DNA of 64,000 nucleotides from Siniperca chuatsi (lineage: Eukaryota; Chordata; Actinopteri; Centrarchiformes; Sinipercidae): NCBI RefSeq assembly GCF_020085105.1, contig NC_058042.1, positions 9,623,501 through 9,687,500 of the forward strand, given 5' to 3'. Made by a program: the position numbers and the translations under genes. Shown here piece by piece: positions 41,052-54,499 of this stretch. The notes under the pieces were generated by a model, which was not told the origin of the DNA, did no database searches, and worked only from the letters and a program-made list of their open reading frames with translations. Every line of letters begins with the position of its first letter. Within the stretch, counting starts at the first letter, position 1.

Positions 41052-44026
41052 TGCACACATGATTAAATGCAGGCATGAGATTGTACACTTTACTGTGACT
41101 TGAAAGCAACTTAAGTTCTGCACAAACTGTGTGAGAGCTATTAAATGAAAATTACTATTATTTGAACTGTATGGTTAAGGTCAATATGGTTACAGCAGCA
41201 GTAGAAACTTCATGCAAATCTTGCACAACAACTTCAGAGCAGGAATCTCGAACCTAGTCTGTAGAGATAAGATTTCAGGTTTTCTGATCAAATCATCACT
41301 ACATCAAGTGTTTTACTGAATCAGACATAGTGAATCAGATGGTGTCCACCAGAGAAATCACCAGCTGTGGTGTTTGGATGGAATTAAAATCTGCAGGTTG
41401 TGGCTGCTCCATGGGACATAGTGTAAGGACTTTACCTTTGAGATTCTGCTCTCTCATGATAATGACTTACATGTGCACTGTCACATAACCTTGAAACGTT
41501 TCTTTAAGCTCCACTCTTGGTCTTGACTGTTAATTATGGATTTTTGGTCATGTGAGACCAAACAAATATCCAGGTTGAGGTGGAACGCCTTGCACCATAG
41601 AAATAAACACACTCTTGGACTTTGAGAGCATAAAGAGTTAGGATAAGTACAGGCCATCATCTCTTGACAAAACAGCTGGAGATCTGCCAGGAAACAAAAG
41701 AAAATCAAGGGACATAAATGTCACATGGACTATAACAAATGGATTACACTCTTCGAAAAAACACTGTAGCCTATTTACTTAGCACATTATTGAACATTCT
41801 GTATTGTACAGTAAGTAAAAATCTAAACGCATGCTAATGTTTGATTATAAATAACCATAACCTACATGTGCAGGGAAAAAAGCAAAATGAGAGTCATTCC
41901 TTTTGGTTTCAATTGATATTTGACACCTCAGTTGGGTATAGAAATCACCTTCAATACTGTCAATACTTAACCCAGTGCTTAAAATTCAATTCTTTCTGTG
42001 ATTGCCAGAAAAGTTGTGTATCATCTTGTACTTATCATTTTCTGTTACTTCATATTCCAGGTTGTTGTTTCAAATGCCCTTTCTAATTGTGAAAAGTAAT
42101 ATCAGATTGGCTAATTACTTCCTGTTTCACATGGTCATCATTAATAACTGAAAATACATCTTTCGACATTTTCTTGAAGCTCTTACTATGACTTCAGTTT
42201 CTTCATTTGAGCCCACACCTGGAAAAATAATAAAAATGGAAATCAAGCAATACCCATTTTTTAACTGCCCAGATTCTTTAAGCCACAAGATGGTGCTATC
42301 AGTCTTTACAAGAGCTCATTCCCTGTCGACACATACCAAAGTATGTTTTCTCTCTCTTGCTAGATTTCTAAAATACTTGTTTATGTGGTCATTGCATTTC
42401 TTCAGAATCTTATATATAACATGTTCATGATGAAATATGGCATATACATAGAGTATATGCTCAAACCACAGATTTAAACTACAATCCTGCATTTCGTTGG
42501 TTATTTTGTTCTTGAAACAGATGTGCATCTGAAAGAACAGTGAAAATGACTATAATAATTGCTGCAACACTTCTTCCTCAGTTTTCAGCAGCCTGTCACT
42601 TGCAGACTTTGGTGAAGTAAAAGATGACTGTGTGCTGAAAGTATGCAGTTGACTGCTTTCGGGCTGTGGCCCTCATCGTCCTCTGAGAGGCTTGGAGGGT
42701 CTCGCCCACATTAATCACCCTCAGCACAGCTTGTTAGGCTGAGATCAGGGAACCACTGGCAGCTGATGGGGAAAGAAGCAGCTCTGCTAAGGAGTGACAC
42801 AAAAAAAGATAAACACTGATAGGGTATCTAAAAAAACAACACTTAAAGCCTTTCTGTTCAGATAATTCTGTCAAATGTAATCAGAACTTCCCACAAACTT
42901 TTGGGGTGTCAAAAAGAGGGCTTATCTGGTTTGTTACAAAGAACAGGAAATGAACATGCTTGAAATGTTATCTCTGCTCTTCCCTAGACACTTTACGCAC
43001 AAAGTTAAATATGATAATGATATCTGCATCTTATCTGATTCAGTCAGTAAACAAACAGAAACTGAAAGTGTCTCTTGCCAAACTAAAAATCCAATATAAC
43101 TATCATCTATTAACATGAAAGATATCATAAGTGTGAAATTAAGCGATTTTTCAACTAAATCATCTTACTTGTATTACGTCCCTCTGGATTTTCTCTGTGT
43201 CACACGGACCTCGCCCAAAACAACTCACCGAGAACAGCAATGACCTAGTGTGTCATGCCATTGCCATGCCGACTTCTGAGGCCTGCCAATGGTCAGATGT
43301 TGTCAAACCTGTGAGGTCACTGTTTGACCTCTGACCCCGCATTAATGTCAAAGCAGCAGCTGGAAACCTGTGTGGTGTTACTGTATAAGCAGTTTTAGGA
43401 GAAACATAAGCTGGGTTTAATTTTTGAACAATTCTGCTTGAAAAGTAATCAGTCACTTCACTTTTCAGTTTACAGTTTATGTTGTTGTACCTATAAAACC
43501 AATACTGACTATTTGGGTTAGGGTTATTAACACAATGCTAATGTTTCTCTATAGATAATCCAGTATTATCGTGCAGGATAAAAGAGAAGCATAGTTTCTT
43601 CTGGTTTAATAGGAATTTTGGCGCCTTTCATGAAATGCAATAAATTCAGATGAGCTCAAAGAGATCACTGAATATTTCACTTAACACAGTGCTTAAACAT
43701 TTAAGCTATCAAGACACTGTCTTCAGTGCTAAAGGGTCATTTAATTGCCTGCATTAAGCAAGTCTTTTAAAGTCATTTTTAACTTCCAGATTTATTCAAA
43801 CTCAAACTTCTATATTTAAAGGGTAATTGTCTATTTGGATTTTCTTTATTTTGGTTAATTATGTGGGCTAAGTACCTGTGCTGTATGTCAATACAAATTA
43901 AACAGATAATTCCAAACACGTATTTCTATTAATACATAATGGTCACTGTGGATAACTTAATATATAGTGCAACCAGATAAAACATAAAAAATAATATTAC
44001 ACATATTACAAAACTCTTACAATTAG

Positions 44027-44290
44027 AGCAGAAACAATGTCTTGACAGATGACAGAAAATGAATCAGCAACTACTTTGATAATTGATTAATCATTAAAGT
44101 CATTTTTTAAGCAAGCATGCCAAAAATTCCCTGGGTGCATCTTCTCAAGAACCTGAGTTTGGGGTAAATCGTGACATACATATTTTCACTGTTTTATGAC
44201 ATTTTAGAGACCAATAGATTTATCGATTAGTTGAGAAAAGAATTGGCTGATTAAACGATAATAAAAACAAACGTTAGTTGCACCCATACT
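44027..44290 (-). repeat. GATTAATC-family dispersed repeat, copy 4
   Basis: Starts GAGCAGAAACAATGTCTTGA, contains TTTGATAATTGATTAATCAT and ATTTATCGATTAGTTGAGAA, and ends AACGTTAGTTGCACCCATA. It is shorter than the other copies. Confidence 0.65.
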
Positions 44291-45821
44291 TACAATATCT
44301 ATAGCCACTCTATAACTTTTGTAATCATGTAAACCAAGGACTAAACTCACTGAATAATGTCCAGTAGCTCCCACTAAATGGCCACTATGTCCAGCTGTAA
44401 CTCATTTTATGATAATCTAATTAGAAAAACATCACTGATAAAGTCATCAGCACCATAAATAAATGCAGACCTTATTATGCATGAATTCACAATAAGACAC
44501 AGAGGTTTTAGGACAAACATAATTTGGTCAGCAGGTTGCTTATTAGAGGCTCTGAGAAATCAAAAGTCTGCAGCTAAACAGATACAGTAGACACATTATC
44601 TTAATCTACGCAACCACGTGTTGTGCTCATTTGTTAGTGCATGTGTGCATTCCTTGAACCCAGCCAGTGACATGACATGCCTCTGAAACAGGAAATGATA
44701 AACATTCAGTATAATCTTCAGGTTCTGTGGCTTTGGTTCAGATCCAGAGCATTAAAAAGCCTGAACTCTTTGAATTCCTTTATAGAATAAACTTGAGTGC
44801 TGATGAGCCTGAGGGCATTAACTTTAAACACACAAAAACACACTCACAAACACACACAGTGTGCATACTGTACGACAAAGCATTCCCAGACCCTGAAGCG
44901 CCTTAATGGAACAATTAAAGTCATAAAAAGTGCCCAGAGTACGAGAGCATGAAATTGTTCCTCGTTTCAATGTTATCAGAGTCACACAGAGTTCAAATCT
45001 GGGAGGAAACAAAATAAGACTTGGCCACTGACTGGGCCGTGTTGCAGCAGTTACAGGCATGCCAAAATCTACATGTATGTTCCTCCAGAGACAGCGCAGA
45101 GGAGGAGACATGTGAGTCATGTGAGGTCTGCAAACAAATGCGCACAAACAAAGAGACGGCCTGGTTTTTGTGCCTGGTTCTGTTTCCTGTTTCCACAAGT
45201 CAGGAACCAGTGAGGACATGCTGTGGAGGGGAGCGAGCCAAAAGTCTCTGTTAAATGAGTATACAGTAAGTTGCTGTTGGCCGGAGTCAGTGCAGAATAG
45301 ATGAGTGTGTGTGTAACCCCCACAGTGATCGCCTCACTCCTCAGCAGTGCTCTACTTGAGCTTTTACCTCCATCTACTCTCAGGCCTCAGCCCTCTACCC
45401 CAGCTTAGCATGACGGCTTGTCTCTGAAGCTCTGATGGGTGTGTGGACTATTGGCTGTTGGCAGGCCTCTCTGAGCGGAAACACACACACACATGCACAC
45501 ACACACACACAAATGCACAACACACTGTGTCCTCAAGCATAACATGCCCTGGAGTTTCTTTACCTCTTCCAAATCTTCATCTTTCCACTCTCTCTTTATC
45601 ATTGCCCCTTTTAGAAACTAGGTCACTGTCAGTTCATGCCATTAGCTTCTGCTCCAAGTGTATGACTGTGTGTGCACGTGTGCGTGTGTGCGTGTATGTG
45701 TGTGTGTGTGTGCATGTTCATGTCCAGTTAGCAGCTATGCTTATCTGCTACTTGGCTTAAGAGCTTCCTTGAAAATGTTTGTTTTCATGCCCTGTGCTGG
45801 TGGATTGGAATATAGTTTGCA

Positions 45822-45823
<2 letters not shown>

Positions 45824-45868
<45 letters not shown>

Positions 45869-45890
45869 CTTGTGTGTGTGTGTGTGACAT
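45824..45890. repeat. TG microsatellite
   Basis: About 20 TG units, an interruption (GGCT) and a further TG stretch. A second, less regular TG/CG-rich tract lies at 45660-45715. Confidence 0.9.
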
Positions 45891-46734
45891 GGTGATGATG
45901 AGGGGGTGGGGGATTCCAGGATTTTTGCACGAGGCAGCAGACAGATGTGGGAGACTTGAATCAAAACTTTTCTGTTGGCCAACTTTAAAACGCGACTTTT
46001 CCTCCAGTGATGGTCTCTTTTCGCTCTCCATTCCTCTGCCGTTTCCTCATGCTTTGGCCAGCAGCTCACACTTCTCCCTTGGATTTCAAGCAGAGGCTGA
46101 GATCAAAACTTGGATTCTAGCAAACACCAGGAGGGATGATTCAGTGAATCTTTGTCATGCTGGACTTTCTGTTTGTGGTCCTTGACAACCCGGGGCCTCC
46201 TAATTTATAAGAATTGCTTCTAAACATGATTTTGAACTGATGCCATGTTTCAGTAGTCCGCTACAGAAAATGATGCATAACTTCTGTTTGGGGTCTCAGA
46301 GAGCCCAGCTGTAAAACATGATTGAACACAATTAATTTTCACATGCTTTATATCTGTGATTGGTGTTAACGTCACTTTTTACACAGCATTACTCCTCCCA
46401 AATCAAAGTGTGTTGGGATTTCTGTTATTGGAATTTTATTGTTCATAAGAGGGAGGTTGACCCCTCTGGGGTCTACTTGACCCCCAAACATTAACATCAC
46501 TCTGTACAATAACATACTATTCATTTATTTGTCTGTGAATGACTTTTTGGCAAACAAATGGAGTATACACTTGTTCATGCATAGCTCTTCTCGCATGTAA
46601 AACAAAACAATGTCCTTATTTGGTGTAATAACATTACCACTTACCACTTCAAAACTGTTCTACATATTGGGTTTTAATAATGTCAGAAGAAAAGAAGGAT
46701 TGATTGGTTGATTTTGAAACTATTATTATTATTA

Positions 46735-47320
46735 GCCACGCCGGTCTATGACAATGTCTGTCAGTCGGTTAGTTGGTCCACCGCTTTGGTTCAGACATAA
46801 ATATAACAACAAGTATCGGAAGGATTGCTATGAAATTTTGTACAGACATTTATTGTTCCCAGAGGATGAATCCTACTGACTTTTATGATGCCTTGACTTT
46901 TCATATAGTGTCATCAGCAGGTCAAAGTTTTCACAGTTTCCAGTGAAATATCTCAACAGACATTCATGGTCCCTTCAGGATGAATTGTAATAACTTTGGT
47001 GATCCTCTTACTTCCCATTTTGCACCATCATCAAGCCAAAATTTCAGTTTGTCCAATACTTAATGTCCAAAACTAATGACATTCCCATCAGCCTCAGCTG
47101 TGTGCTTTACTTTGTGCTTAGGACCAATTAGCAAATGTTAGTGTGATAACATGCCAAACTATGATAGTGAACATGCTGAACATTACCTGCTAAACATCAT
47201 CATGTTAGCATTATCACTGTGACTACGTTATTATGCTGATGTTAGCATTTAGCTCAAAACATTGCTGTACTTAAGTACTCACAGAGACACTAGCATTGCT
47301 GTAGACTCATGGTCTTGTTT
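46735..47320 (+). repeat. Dispersed repeat, CTCAACA/TCATCTAGCGCC family, copy 2
   Basis: Starts GCCACGCCGGTCTATGACAA, contains the modules GAAATATCTCAACA and ACTTTGGTGATCC, then GTTTGTCCAATACTT, AACTAATGACATTCCCATCA and AATTAGCAAATGTTAG, and ends GCATTGCTGTAGACTCATGG. It is longer at both ends than the copy at 29786. Confidence 0.78.
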
Positions 47321-48084
47321 TTACACATACAGTAGTGGGGTCTATGGGACCCCAAACTATGAGGAAGCAAAGCCAATGTCAACAGAACTCAAGGGTTAAA
47401 TTCTGTGTTCTCTTTTCCATCACTGCCATCTTTTCATCTACTATATTTTGTTGACAACCCCTTTCTCTGTCATCCTCCTCACCTTCTCTTCTGTTCTCCC
47501 TTTTGCAAAGAAAGAGTGTATTTATGTCTGAATTGATACCCTAGCATACATGACTCACATTAATACTGGAGTAGTGTGAATATAAGTATATTTCTCTATG
47601 TGTCTATTTGCATGGAGTATGTTTATGGGTCTCTACATCTGTGCTGAGTGTCTCTTACAGGTGGTGGCGGCAAACCCCTGGCGGGAAAACTCAACAGGGA
47701 ATGTTTTCCATCCCTAAGATGGTCAGATTTGTGTGGGGGGACACTGACTTTGCGTAAATCACATGTGGAGGGGAGATAAGTGGGCGGTTAGACCAGCCTG
47801 CATGGATGGCTGAAGCCAAAAATACAATCCCTTGTGCCCCATAGGGGACAGACCCTGAATAAATCTGTGCGTATTCAGACACAGGGTGTGCACAAAATAA
47901 CATGAACACCTAAGTGTATTATATACACATAGTGTATTACAAACTACAGCCCCGAAAATTACCATAAAGTTGAATTAACACCAATGTGTATGAAAATATA
48001 TTATAAAGCTACAAATGGTAGTATTTATAGCAGGGGAGTTGTACTTCAACAAGGCATTACCTCATCCGTAGGCTTCATTTAAGC

Positions 48085-48855
48085 AATAGTTTACTAACAA
48101 TAGTAACATTTTGGGGAATACGCTTATTCGCTTTATTGCTGAGTGTTAGATGAAAAGATTGATACCACTTTCATATCTGTCCATTAAATATGAATCTGCA
48201 GCCAAGAGATGGTTAGCTAAGCTTAGAGACCCCCAGGTTAGCATATCGTTGATGTGAACAAACGGCAGTAGTCTCACTCTGAATGTAACACCACTTCTAC
48301 AGTATAAGTCACAGCCCACTGTCGCCCTTTATTACAAAGTCAATGAAAGAACGTAAAAACATTTATTGTGAGGAATATAATTAGAGCCCCATCTAGTGCT
48401 GCAGACATGATATCAACAGGGGAAAAATGTCAGTGAACCGTAAATCACTCCCCTTGTGTCGACCAGCAAAATCCATCTTAAAGCTAACTAATTCACACGT
48501 ACATCTTGTTTATTTAATCCACAGTCATGTCATCACTATGAGGTTGTCAGCGGAGACTCGAGGAAGGCACTACTCCTGGTAAAACCACATCTTGTAGTTT
48601 TTACACTTTGGTATAAAGTGTTAACTAGTGAGCTTTAGAGGTGCTGGTAGGTGGATTATGTTAGCTTTGGACAGAGCCAGACTAGCTGTTTCCTCCTGTT
48701 TCCAGTCTCTAAATTAAGCTAAGCTAACTGGCTGCTGGCTGTAGCTTTAACAGACAGACATGAGAGTGATATCGATCTTCTCATCTAATTCTCGGCAAGA
48801 ATGGAGATATTTAACGTATTTCCCAAATTGTCAACCTATTTCTTTAAAGTCCCTT
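48085..48855. repeat. CATTTTGGG-family element with inverted ends
   Basis: The left end is ACATTTTGGGGAATACGCTT; the right end, GTATTTCCCAAATTGTCAAC, is its approximate inverse. The interior carries GTGAGCTTTAGAGGTGCTGG and ACAGAGCCAGACTAGCTGTT, then ACAGACATGAGAGTGATATC. About 300 bp in the middle (48230-48540) looks unrelated and may be a nested insert. Confidence 0.65.
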
Positions 48856-49567
48856 CCATTTGTACATTGGGTGCAAATGGATGTGCATGAAACTCCCTAC
48901 ACACCCAAACATTATGTACTGTACATACATTCCTGGGTGTTGCTATGCTAGCAGATTCAAGAGTGTTTATTGCTCCCATGAATACAAGCTCTTAATAGGA
49001 ATGACAGTGAGGATCTCATTACTTGTCTCCATCCATGGGGGGTGTTTTGATGCAATGTCCTGTTTTCTCAATCAGGAGTGACGCCAGAGGCTGAGGAGTA
49101 TGGCCGAAAAACATCCAGGGTGAGCACACCAGCTATTAAACTCTGCTCCCAGGACACTTAGAGATGACTCATACTGTCAACCCTATGTTCCTCCTCTTGT
49201 CCTCCTTATAGTTGCTTAAAAGAGGCATCCACACTATGAAAGAGACCAATTACAACTTTTTATGACCCAAAAAATTCTATTTGGTTCTTCTGGCGAAACA
49301 ATTTTTAAGGGAAATGAGTTCACGCAGCGCCTAGGTACACACAAGGAAAATGATCCATTTGGAGGCGAAAAGGGATTCCTCCGAGTTATTTTGTGGTTTT
49401 GTTTGATTTTGTGCTGCAGCAGTGCACTGTATATGTGCAGTGTGTGTTAGTGAAGGAGACCATATGTGATAATAGATGGCCAAGCCCAAACAGTTAATAG
49501 AATTCTATCATTACATTATCCTCATGACAAAGAGGCCAAACTCCAGAATCACAAGTAACCTTATTAC

Positions 49568-49572
<5 letters not shown>

Positions 49573-49607
<35 letters not shown>
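49573..49607. repeat. GA microsatellite
   Basis: About 17 GA units followed by more purine-rich sequence to about 49650. The purine strand bias could allow triplex formation. Confidence 0.95.
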
Positions 49608-49609
<2 letters not shown>

Positions 49610-50423
49610 TGTGAGTGAGAAAGAGAGAGGAGGGGGGAGATGGGGAGACTCATTTCTGCTGTAGCTCATTTTCTTGAAATATTTCACATGAATATTGGCA
49701 GCAGTTGTGCTGCAGAAGACAAAAGGAAATGAACCGTGGCTGCTGGAGCCAAAGACAACACACAGTGTGAGAAAGTCTCGCTACAGTTACTGCTCACAGC
49801 ACAGTGAGAGACAATCTCAATCTAAGTTTGAGATTATTATTAAAACCTGCCTTGGGAGATATGAAACACATAGGCAAGAAAACGAGTTGGTGAAATAATA
49901 TTTGTGATGTAGCCGGAGAAAAATGAGCTTCTGTCATGGTGAGCATTAAAGCAAGAAACAAGTAAATTACAGAACATGAGTTGTGTTATTATTAAATGAC
50001 AATAAATTTGTTGTCTGAACGATATTTGTTTTGGTATTAAAATGCTACACTACACTCTAAAAAATGTGTATCTAACCTCTGTTTCAGTCTTGCTATTTCA
50101 GGTTTTTTAGTTCAGCCATTTCAGGCCTGAGGAGTAAACATTCCCTAAAATGAAACCCATGCTCAGTTCCAAACAGTAAGGAGATTAACTGAGAAAAGGA
50201 TGGTGTAAGACAGTCTATGGGTGAGACGCAGAGGTGGGTGGGGGTGAAAGGAGGGTGGGGTGGGGGCGTCTTACTGTAAATGACACCTCCTCTGTGTCGA
50301 GGAAGAGCAGAGGACACCCATGCACCGCTGGGCATCAGTTTTCTCCCACACTACATCTTGTTGATGAGAACCATGACTTGAAGCTTCACGATAAACAATA
50401 CTGCAGTACACTCAGCTCTGACA

Positions 50424-50427
<4 letters not shown>

Positions 50428-50482
<55 letters not shown>
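50428..50482. repeat. TG microsatellite, longest in the window
   Basis: An uninterrupted TG run of about 27 units. The encoded Cys-Val repeat in overlapping reading frames is an artefact. Confidence 0.95.
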
Positions 50483-50489
<7 letters not shown>

Positions 50490-50783
50490 TGTTGTGTTTG
50501 AGTACACATGTGAATGGTATCTCTGCATTGTTATCCAAAGTGCCCACTGAATGTCAGAGTGTTATGCCTCAAATAATTTGCTTATTATTCCTAATGCACT
50601 CAGTTTTAAAGTTTTACGCATGATCATCAGTTTACTAATCCCGAGGAGTACAGCTTGTACAACTTGCATAACATCTTCTTCAACTCTGGAGGAATTTAGT
50701 CAAATCTCACAAAAATCACTTCACAGTTTTGATTTGGAGACAACAAATTTATAACACAGAGCCTGTGTTCCAAAGTTTTTATA

Positions 50784-50915
50784 AAGTTTGACATTTTGGG
50801 ATTTTTTCTGCTTAATATTTACCATACGGACATGAGAGTGGCATCTTTTCATCTAACTCACAGCAAGAAAGCGAATAAGCGTATTTTCCCAAAAAGTCAA
50901 ACTATTCCTTTTAAG
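50784..50915. repeat. CATTTTGGG-family element, internally deleted
   Basis: AGTTTGACATTTTGGGA at the left and TTCCCAAAAAGTCAAACT at the right are clear inverted ends only about 100 bp apart. The inside retains GACATGAGAGTGGCATC and AGCAAGAAAGCGAATAAGCG from the larger relative at 48085. A CAGTGGTGGAA-family fragment abuts it at 50912-50956. Confidence 0.75.
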
Positions 50916-51974
50916 TAGAATACTTGGGTGAATGTACTTAGTTACTTTCTACAGCTGACAGAAGGAAAGGCTGCAATGGAAGCCTGTCGATGCCCGATGT
51001 CAAGAGTTTCTTGCCAGTGAGCTGTCTCTGACTCCCACCAACACGCCTCAAACCACTTTGCGCTCTAGCACACCCTCATATCAGCGCCTCACACCCAGGT
51101 CACGCTTATGTTTCGGAGGTTGATCTCAGCTACTCTCAGAGAGAGAGAGTCGAGGCTCCAAGACGACCAGGGAGAGGCTGTCTTACTGTCAAAACAATCC
51201 ACTCCAATCAACAGTGGCCACTTCTGCCCTCTGCCTCTCCTCTAGACTCTTTTTTTCTCGACTCAAGACCTTTTATCCTTTCCTCTGGACCTGTCTCGTC
51301 TGTCATCCCTCACTGTAAATGGTATGCATGAGTAGCGTATACGAACCATTTACGGTAATCGATGCTCTTATGAGTCCAATAGTAAAATAAGTTTTAGTTA
51401 TCATTTACATTCTTATCACCAAACATACTTGCCATTACTATTATTATTATTATATTACTTCCATTATTATGGAGCTCAGGGATGTGGGTCCAAGAGTCCC
51501 AAATAATATTTCAGTGACAAGATAATAATAATGTAAGAGAGCAAAATAGAGGGGATAGATTTTTTTCAGAGTTCTCAGTCAGAGAAGAGGAGAGAGGAGA
51601 AATATTAAGTAAAGAAGAGAAGATGATCTGACTGTAACTGTGATTATTAATTACTCCAAACCATGTTAACATGGGCTTGAGTCAATACAAATCTGAAAGA
51701 TTTTGTGAAAAAAAGTGTTGTTAATGTGTTCCTATCTTGCCTTGGTAATAGGTTACAAAGTACACGATAGAAGAGATTGTTGTAAAGCTGGAAGTAAATG
51801 TTTATGGCCAGCTGCAACAGTATGTATAATGACGGAAGGTCAAGGCAATTGCCGTCAGAGCAATACAATGGTAAATCCCAGCAGAGGTCATGAACAGGGC
51901 ATGAATCTTTGACATATATAGTTTCTGACTGAGCTTCTTGTTAATATGAATTTATGAATAACACAGATGATGGC

Positions 51975-52325
51975 AGAAGTGGAAAGTATAACTACGTACA
52001 TGATTTACATGAAGTACTGTACTTAAGTACAATTTTGATAAGACTTCCTCAGGGGGAAATTCACAAGCTCCCCAGCAGTACATAAAGTAATTAAAATTAG
52101 CCCCACCTTTACCAGCTGCAGCATTAAAGTGATGTACACATTAGTGCATGAATAATTATTATCCAATTGTAAAATATACATTATTCTGAAGTGGGTCATT
52201 CTGCACAACGAGTATTTTTCTTTTGGTACATTAAATATATTTTGATGCTAATACTTTTGTACTTTTATTTAAGTAAAAATTTGAATGCATGACTTTTTCT
52301 TAGAGTATTTCTACACTGTGGTCAG
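51975..52325 (+). repeat. CAGTGGTGGAA-family element, copy 6
   Basis: Reads GGCAGAAGTGGAAAGTATAA, then GTACTGTACTTAAGTACAAT, the middle block AGCCCCACCTTTACCAGCTG and the end block ACTTTTATTTAAGTAAAAA. Both ends are decayed. Confidence 0.7.
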
Positions 52326-52924
52326 GATATTTGTAATTTTCTACGACAGTAGGAAATTAATCAAATAGATAATGAAAACAAGTTCAAATACATGCATTCC
52401 TTTATTTTTTACACAAATAATAAGGTGATTCAACTGATGACTCAGGTCAGTAGAGAGTTTTGTATTGATAACACAAGCATTTGGATCTTATTAGTAAAGT
52501 ACTTTGTTATCAGCATATAAAAATCTGGAATGTTTACATTCAGAAGTGAGTTCATTAACATGCAAAAAAGAAAGTAGCACACTCAATCAGATGAAAATGT
52601 ACAGTGTTTGTTTCCTCCATTATGCAGCTAGCAAGAAGATGAGTTGGTGGGGCTCGGGACCATGACGTGGAGGTATGGAAGCAGATCTCTTTAAAGCCTT
52701 ATATGAAAGCATCAGCATGTCAAATTACTTAAAAAAGGTCATGGGCACGCAGGAATGGGAGTTCACAAAGGGACTAAAATGGAGATACTTATGAAACTGA
52801 AGATGGGACAACCTCCAATATTTTGGTGGAGTGGCTGGGGGCTCACAGGGCATGTTTTAGGAGGTTGTCTAAGAGAGAGCTGCAGTAGCCGAAACAGGAT
52901 GTACCTATAGAAAAAATAAAGAAG

Positions 52925-53245
52925 CTTTGTAAGCATACTGATTAGAATAACTTGGACGGAGACTATTAAGAGCAAACCTGCAGGATTGCACTGTGGTTGC
53001 ACTCCGGGTGCTGCCTGACAGTTGGTTGTCTTGAGGCAGACAAAGGCTCTTGGCAGTCTGTTCAGGAGTAAACGTGGTCTTGTCAGCAGTGATGGAGAGG
53101 CCTTGCAGAGGGCAGGACTTTCCAGGGGGAAAAAAGCAGCGCGGTATTGTTGAGACTAAGTTTGAGGTGGTGGGCAGACATCCAACTGGAGATGTCAGCA
53201 AGGCTAGTGGAGATGCGTGCCTCAACCTGAGTGTCAGAGGATGGA
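52925..53245 (-). mobile_element. L2-like LINE reverse-transcriptase fragment (degenerate)
   Basis: On the minus strand one frame reads SLADISSWMSAHHLKLSLNN, then a second frame continues PGKSCPLQGLSITADKTTFT and later TTVQSCRFALNSLR. These match, in order, the C-terminal part of the reverse transcriptase of L2/CR1-type non-LTR retrotransposons (a ...WMxxHHLKLN...KTELLF...PLxxLSIT...TTRSCRF... pattern). The frame change and short length mark an inactive remnant. The 408-base minus-strand reading frame here is therefore not a host gene. Confidence 0.8.
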
Positions 53246-53274
53246 AAAGAAAAGTTGTGGAAGTTGAGTTAATG

Positions 53275-53299
53275 ATATATATATATATATATATATATA
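53275..53299. repeat. TA microsatellite beside the LINE fragment
   Basis: About 12 TA units directly adjoining the upstream side of the L2-like remnant. Confidence 0.9.
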
Positions 53300-54499
53300 C
53301 TATCCTGTACACCAGATGATGTACTGCATAAGGCGAGATGCCTGTTAAAGCAGATTAGGCAGGTCACCACTATTTTCTTTTTTGTCTCAACCTTCCACTG
53401 GCAAAGATGATATTTCAAGTAACTATTATCTTGATCAGAACTACAAAATCTAAGTGCAGGTTGCAGCTGTGTTCAGACATGTGTGAGAGGAGAATGTGGA
53501 CAATATTGAAGAGAAGAAAGAAGGATAAAAAGCTGATATTGGAAACCAATGGAGTGGAATATTCAGTGTCAGGAGGTTTCTCTTGGTTTTAGAGTGATAG
53601 CATGCTTGAGAGAAGAGCCAGGCTGACTCTATATTTGCTGGGTGTGGCTGCAGGCATGAATCAGTGTGTGTGAAAACTATCACTGCACTGGACAAAATTC
53701 CTCAAAACACACTGTATGCACAGTGTTAATATTTATGGGACATAATTCATTACTAAATGAACAGGAATAAAACACTTCATATTTTATTTACTATGACAAA
53801 ACTGGGATTTGTGAACTAAAGTGTGTCTGTTTGGAAGTCACTGACTGAAAAACACTTGAGAACCCCTTTAAGTTCTTACTACTGGAACTCAAAAAGCTTA
53901 ATGCAAATCTGCTATCATTATTCTACTTTGATCAAGGTTAACTGCTTAAAACTACATTTTGGTACCACTTTCTGCAGCAACAGACCATTTGAAAAGTTTT
54001 GCAAGTTGTAAAAAATAATGGTTTATAGAGCAACAACTTTTTGATTCTCAGATTATTAAAGGGCTACCAACATTTATAACAAATACAAAGAATAAATAGC
54101 AGCCAAAGGGATTTTTAAAAACTTGATAACCTATCAGTTGTTCTTATTAATGGCTTATAACTGATGTATATACAGTTAGTAAATGATTTATTAACATTAA
54201 TAAAGTCATTAGTTGCAACCTATTAACCCTTTATTGTATTAAGCGTACCTTGTTAGGAAGTGGTACATGCCATATTTTACAGTAAAGAGTGAACAGGTGC
54301 ATCGTTTTTTAAAAAAATGCAAAGAATAATCTCATAGTAGTTTATTTATGATCAAACTTTGACACAGATTTAGGAGTGTATTAGAAGCTCTGTCTTCTTC
54401 TTCCAAGCTTTTCTGGGTTTCCTATAACATTATTGTAACAGTTTATAGTCCAAGCTAAAGTCCAGAGCTTAACTTGTGCATTTTTGCACTCAAGCTTTT

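Noticed and set aside
45658-46185. Reading frame of 175 codons on the plus strand
   Set aside because: More than half of it is translation of TG microsatellites; no family match, no splice context.
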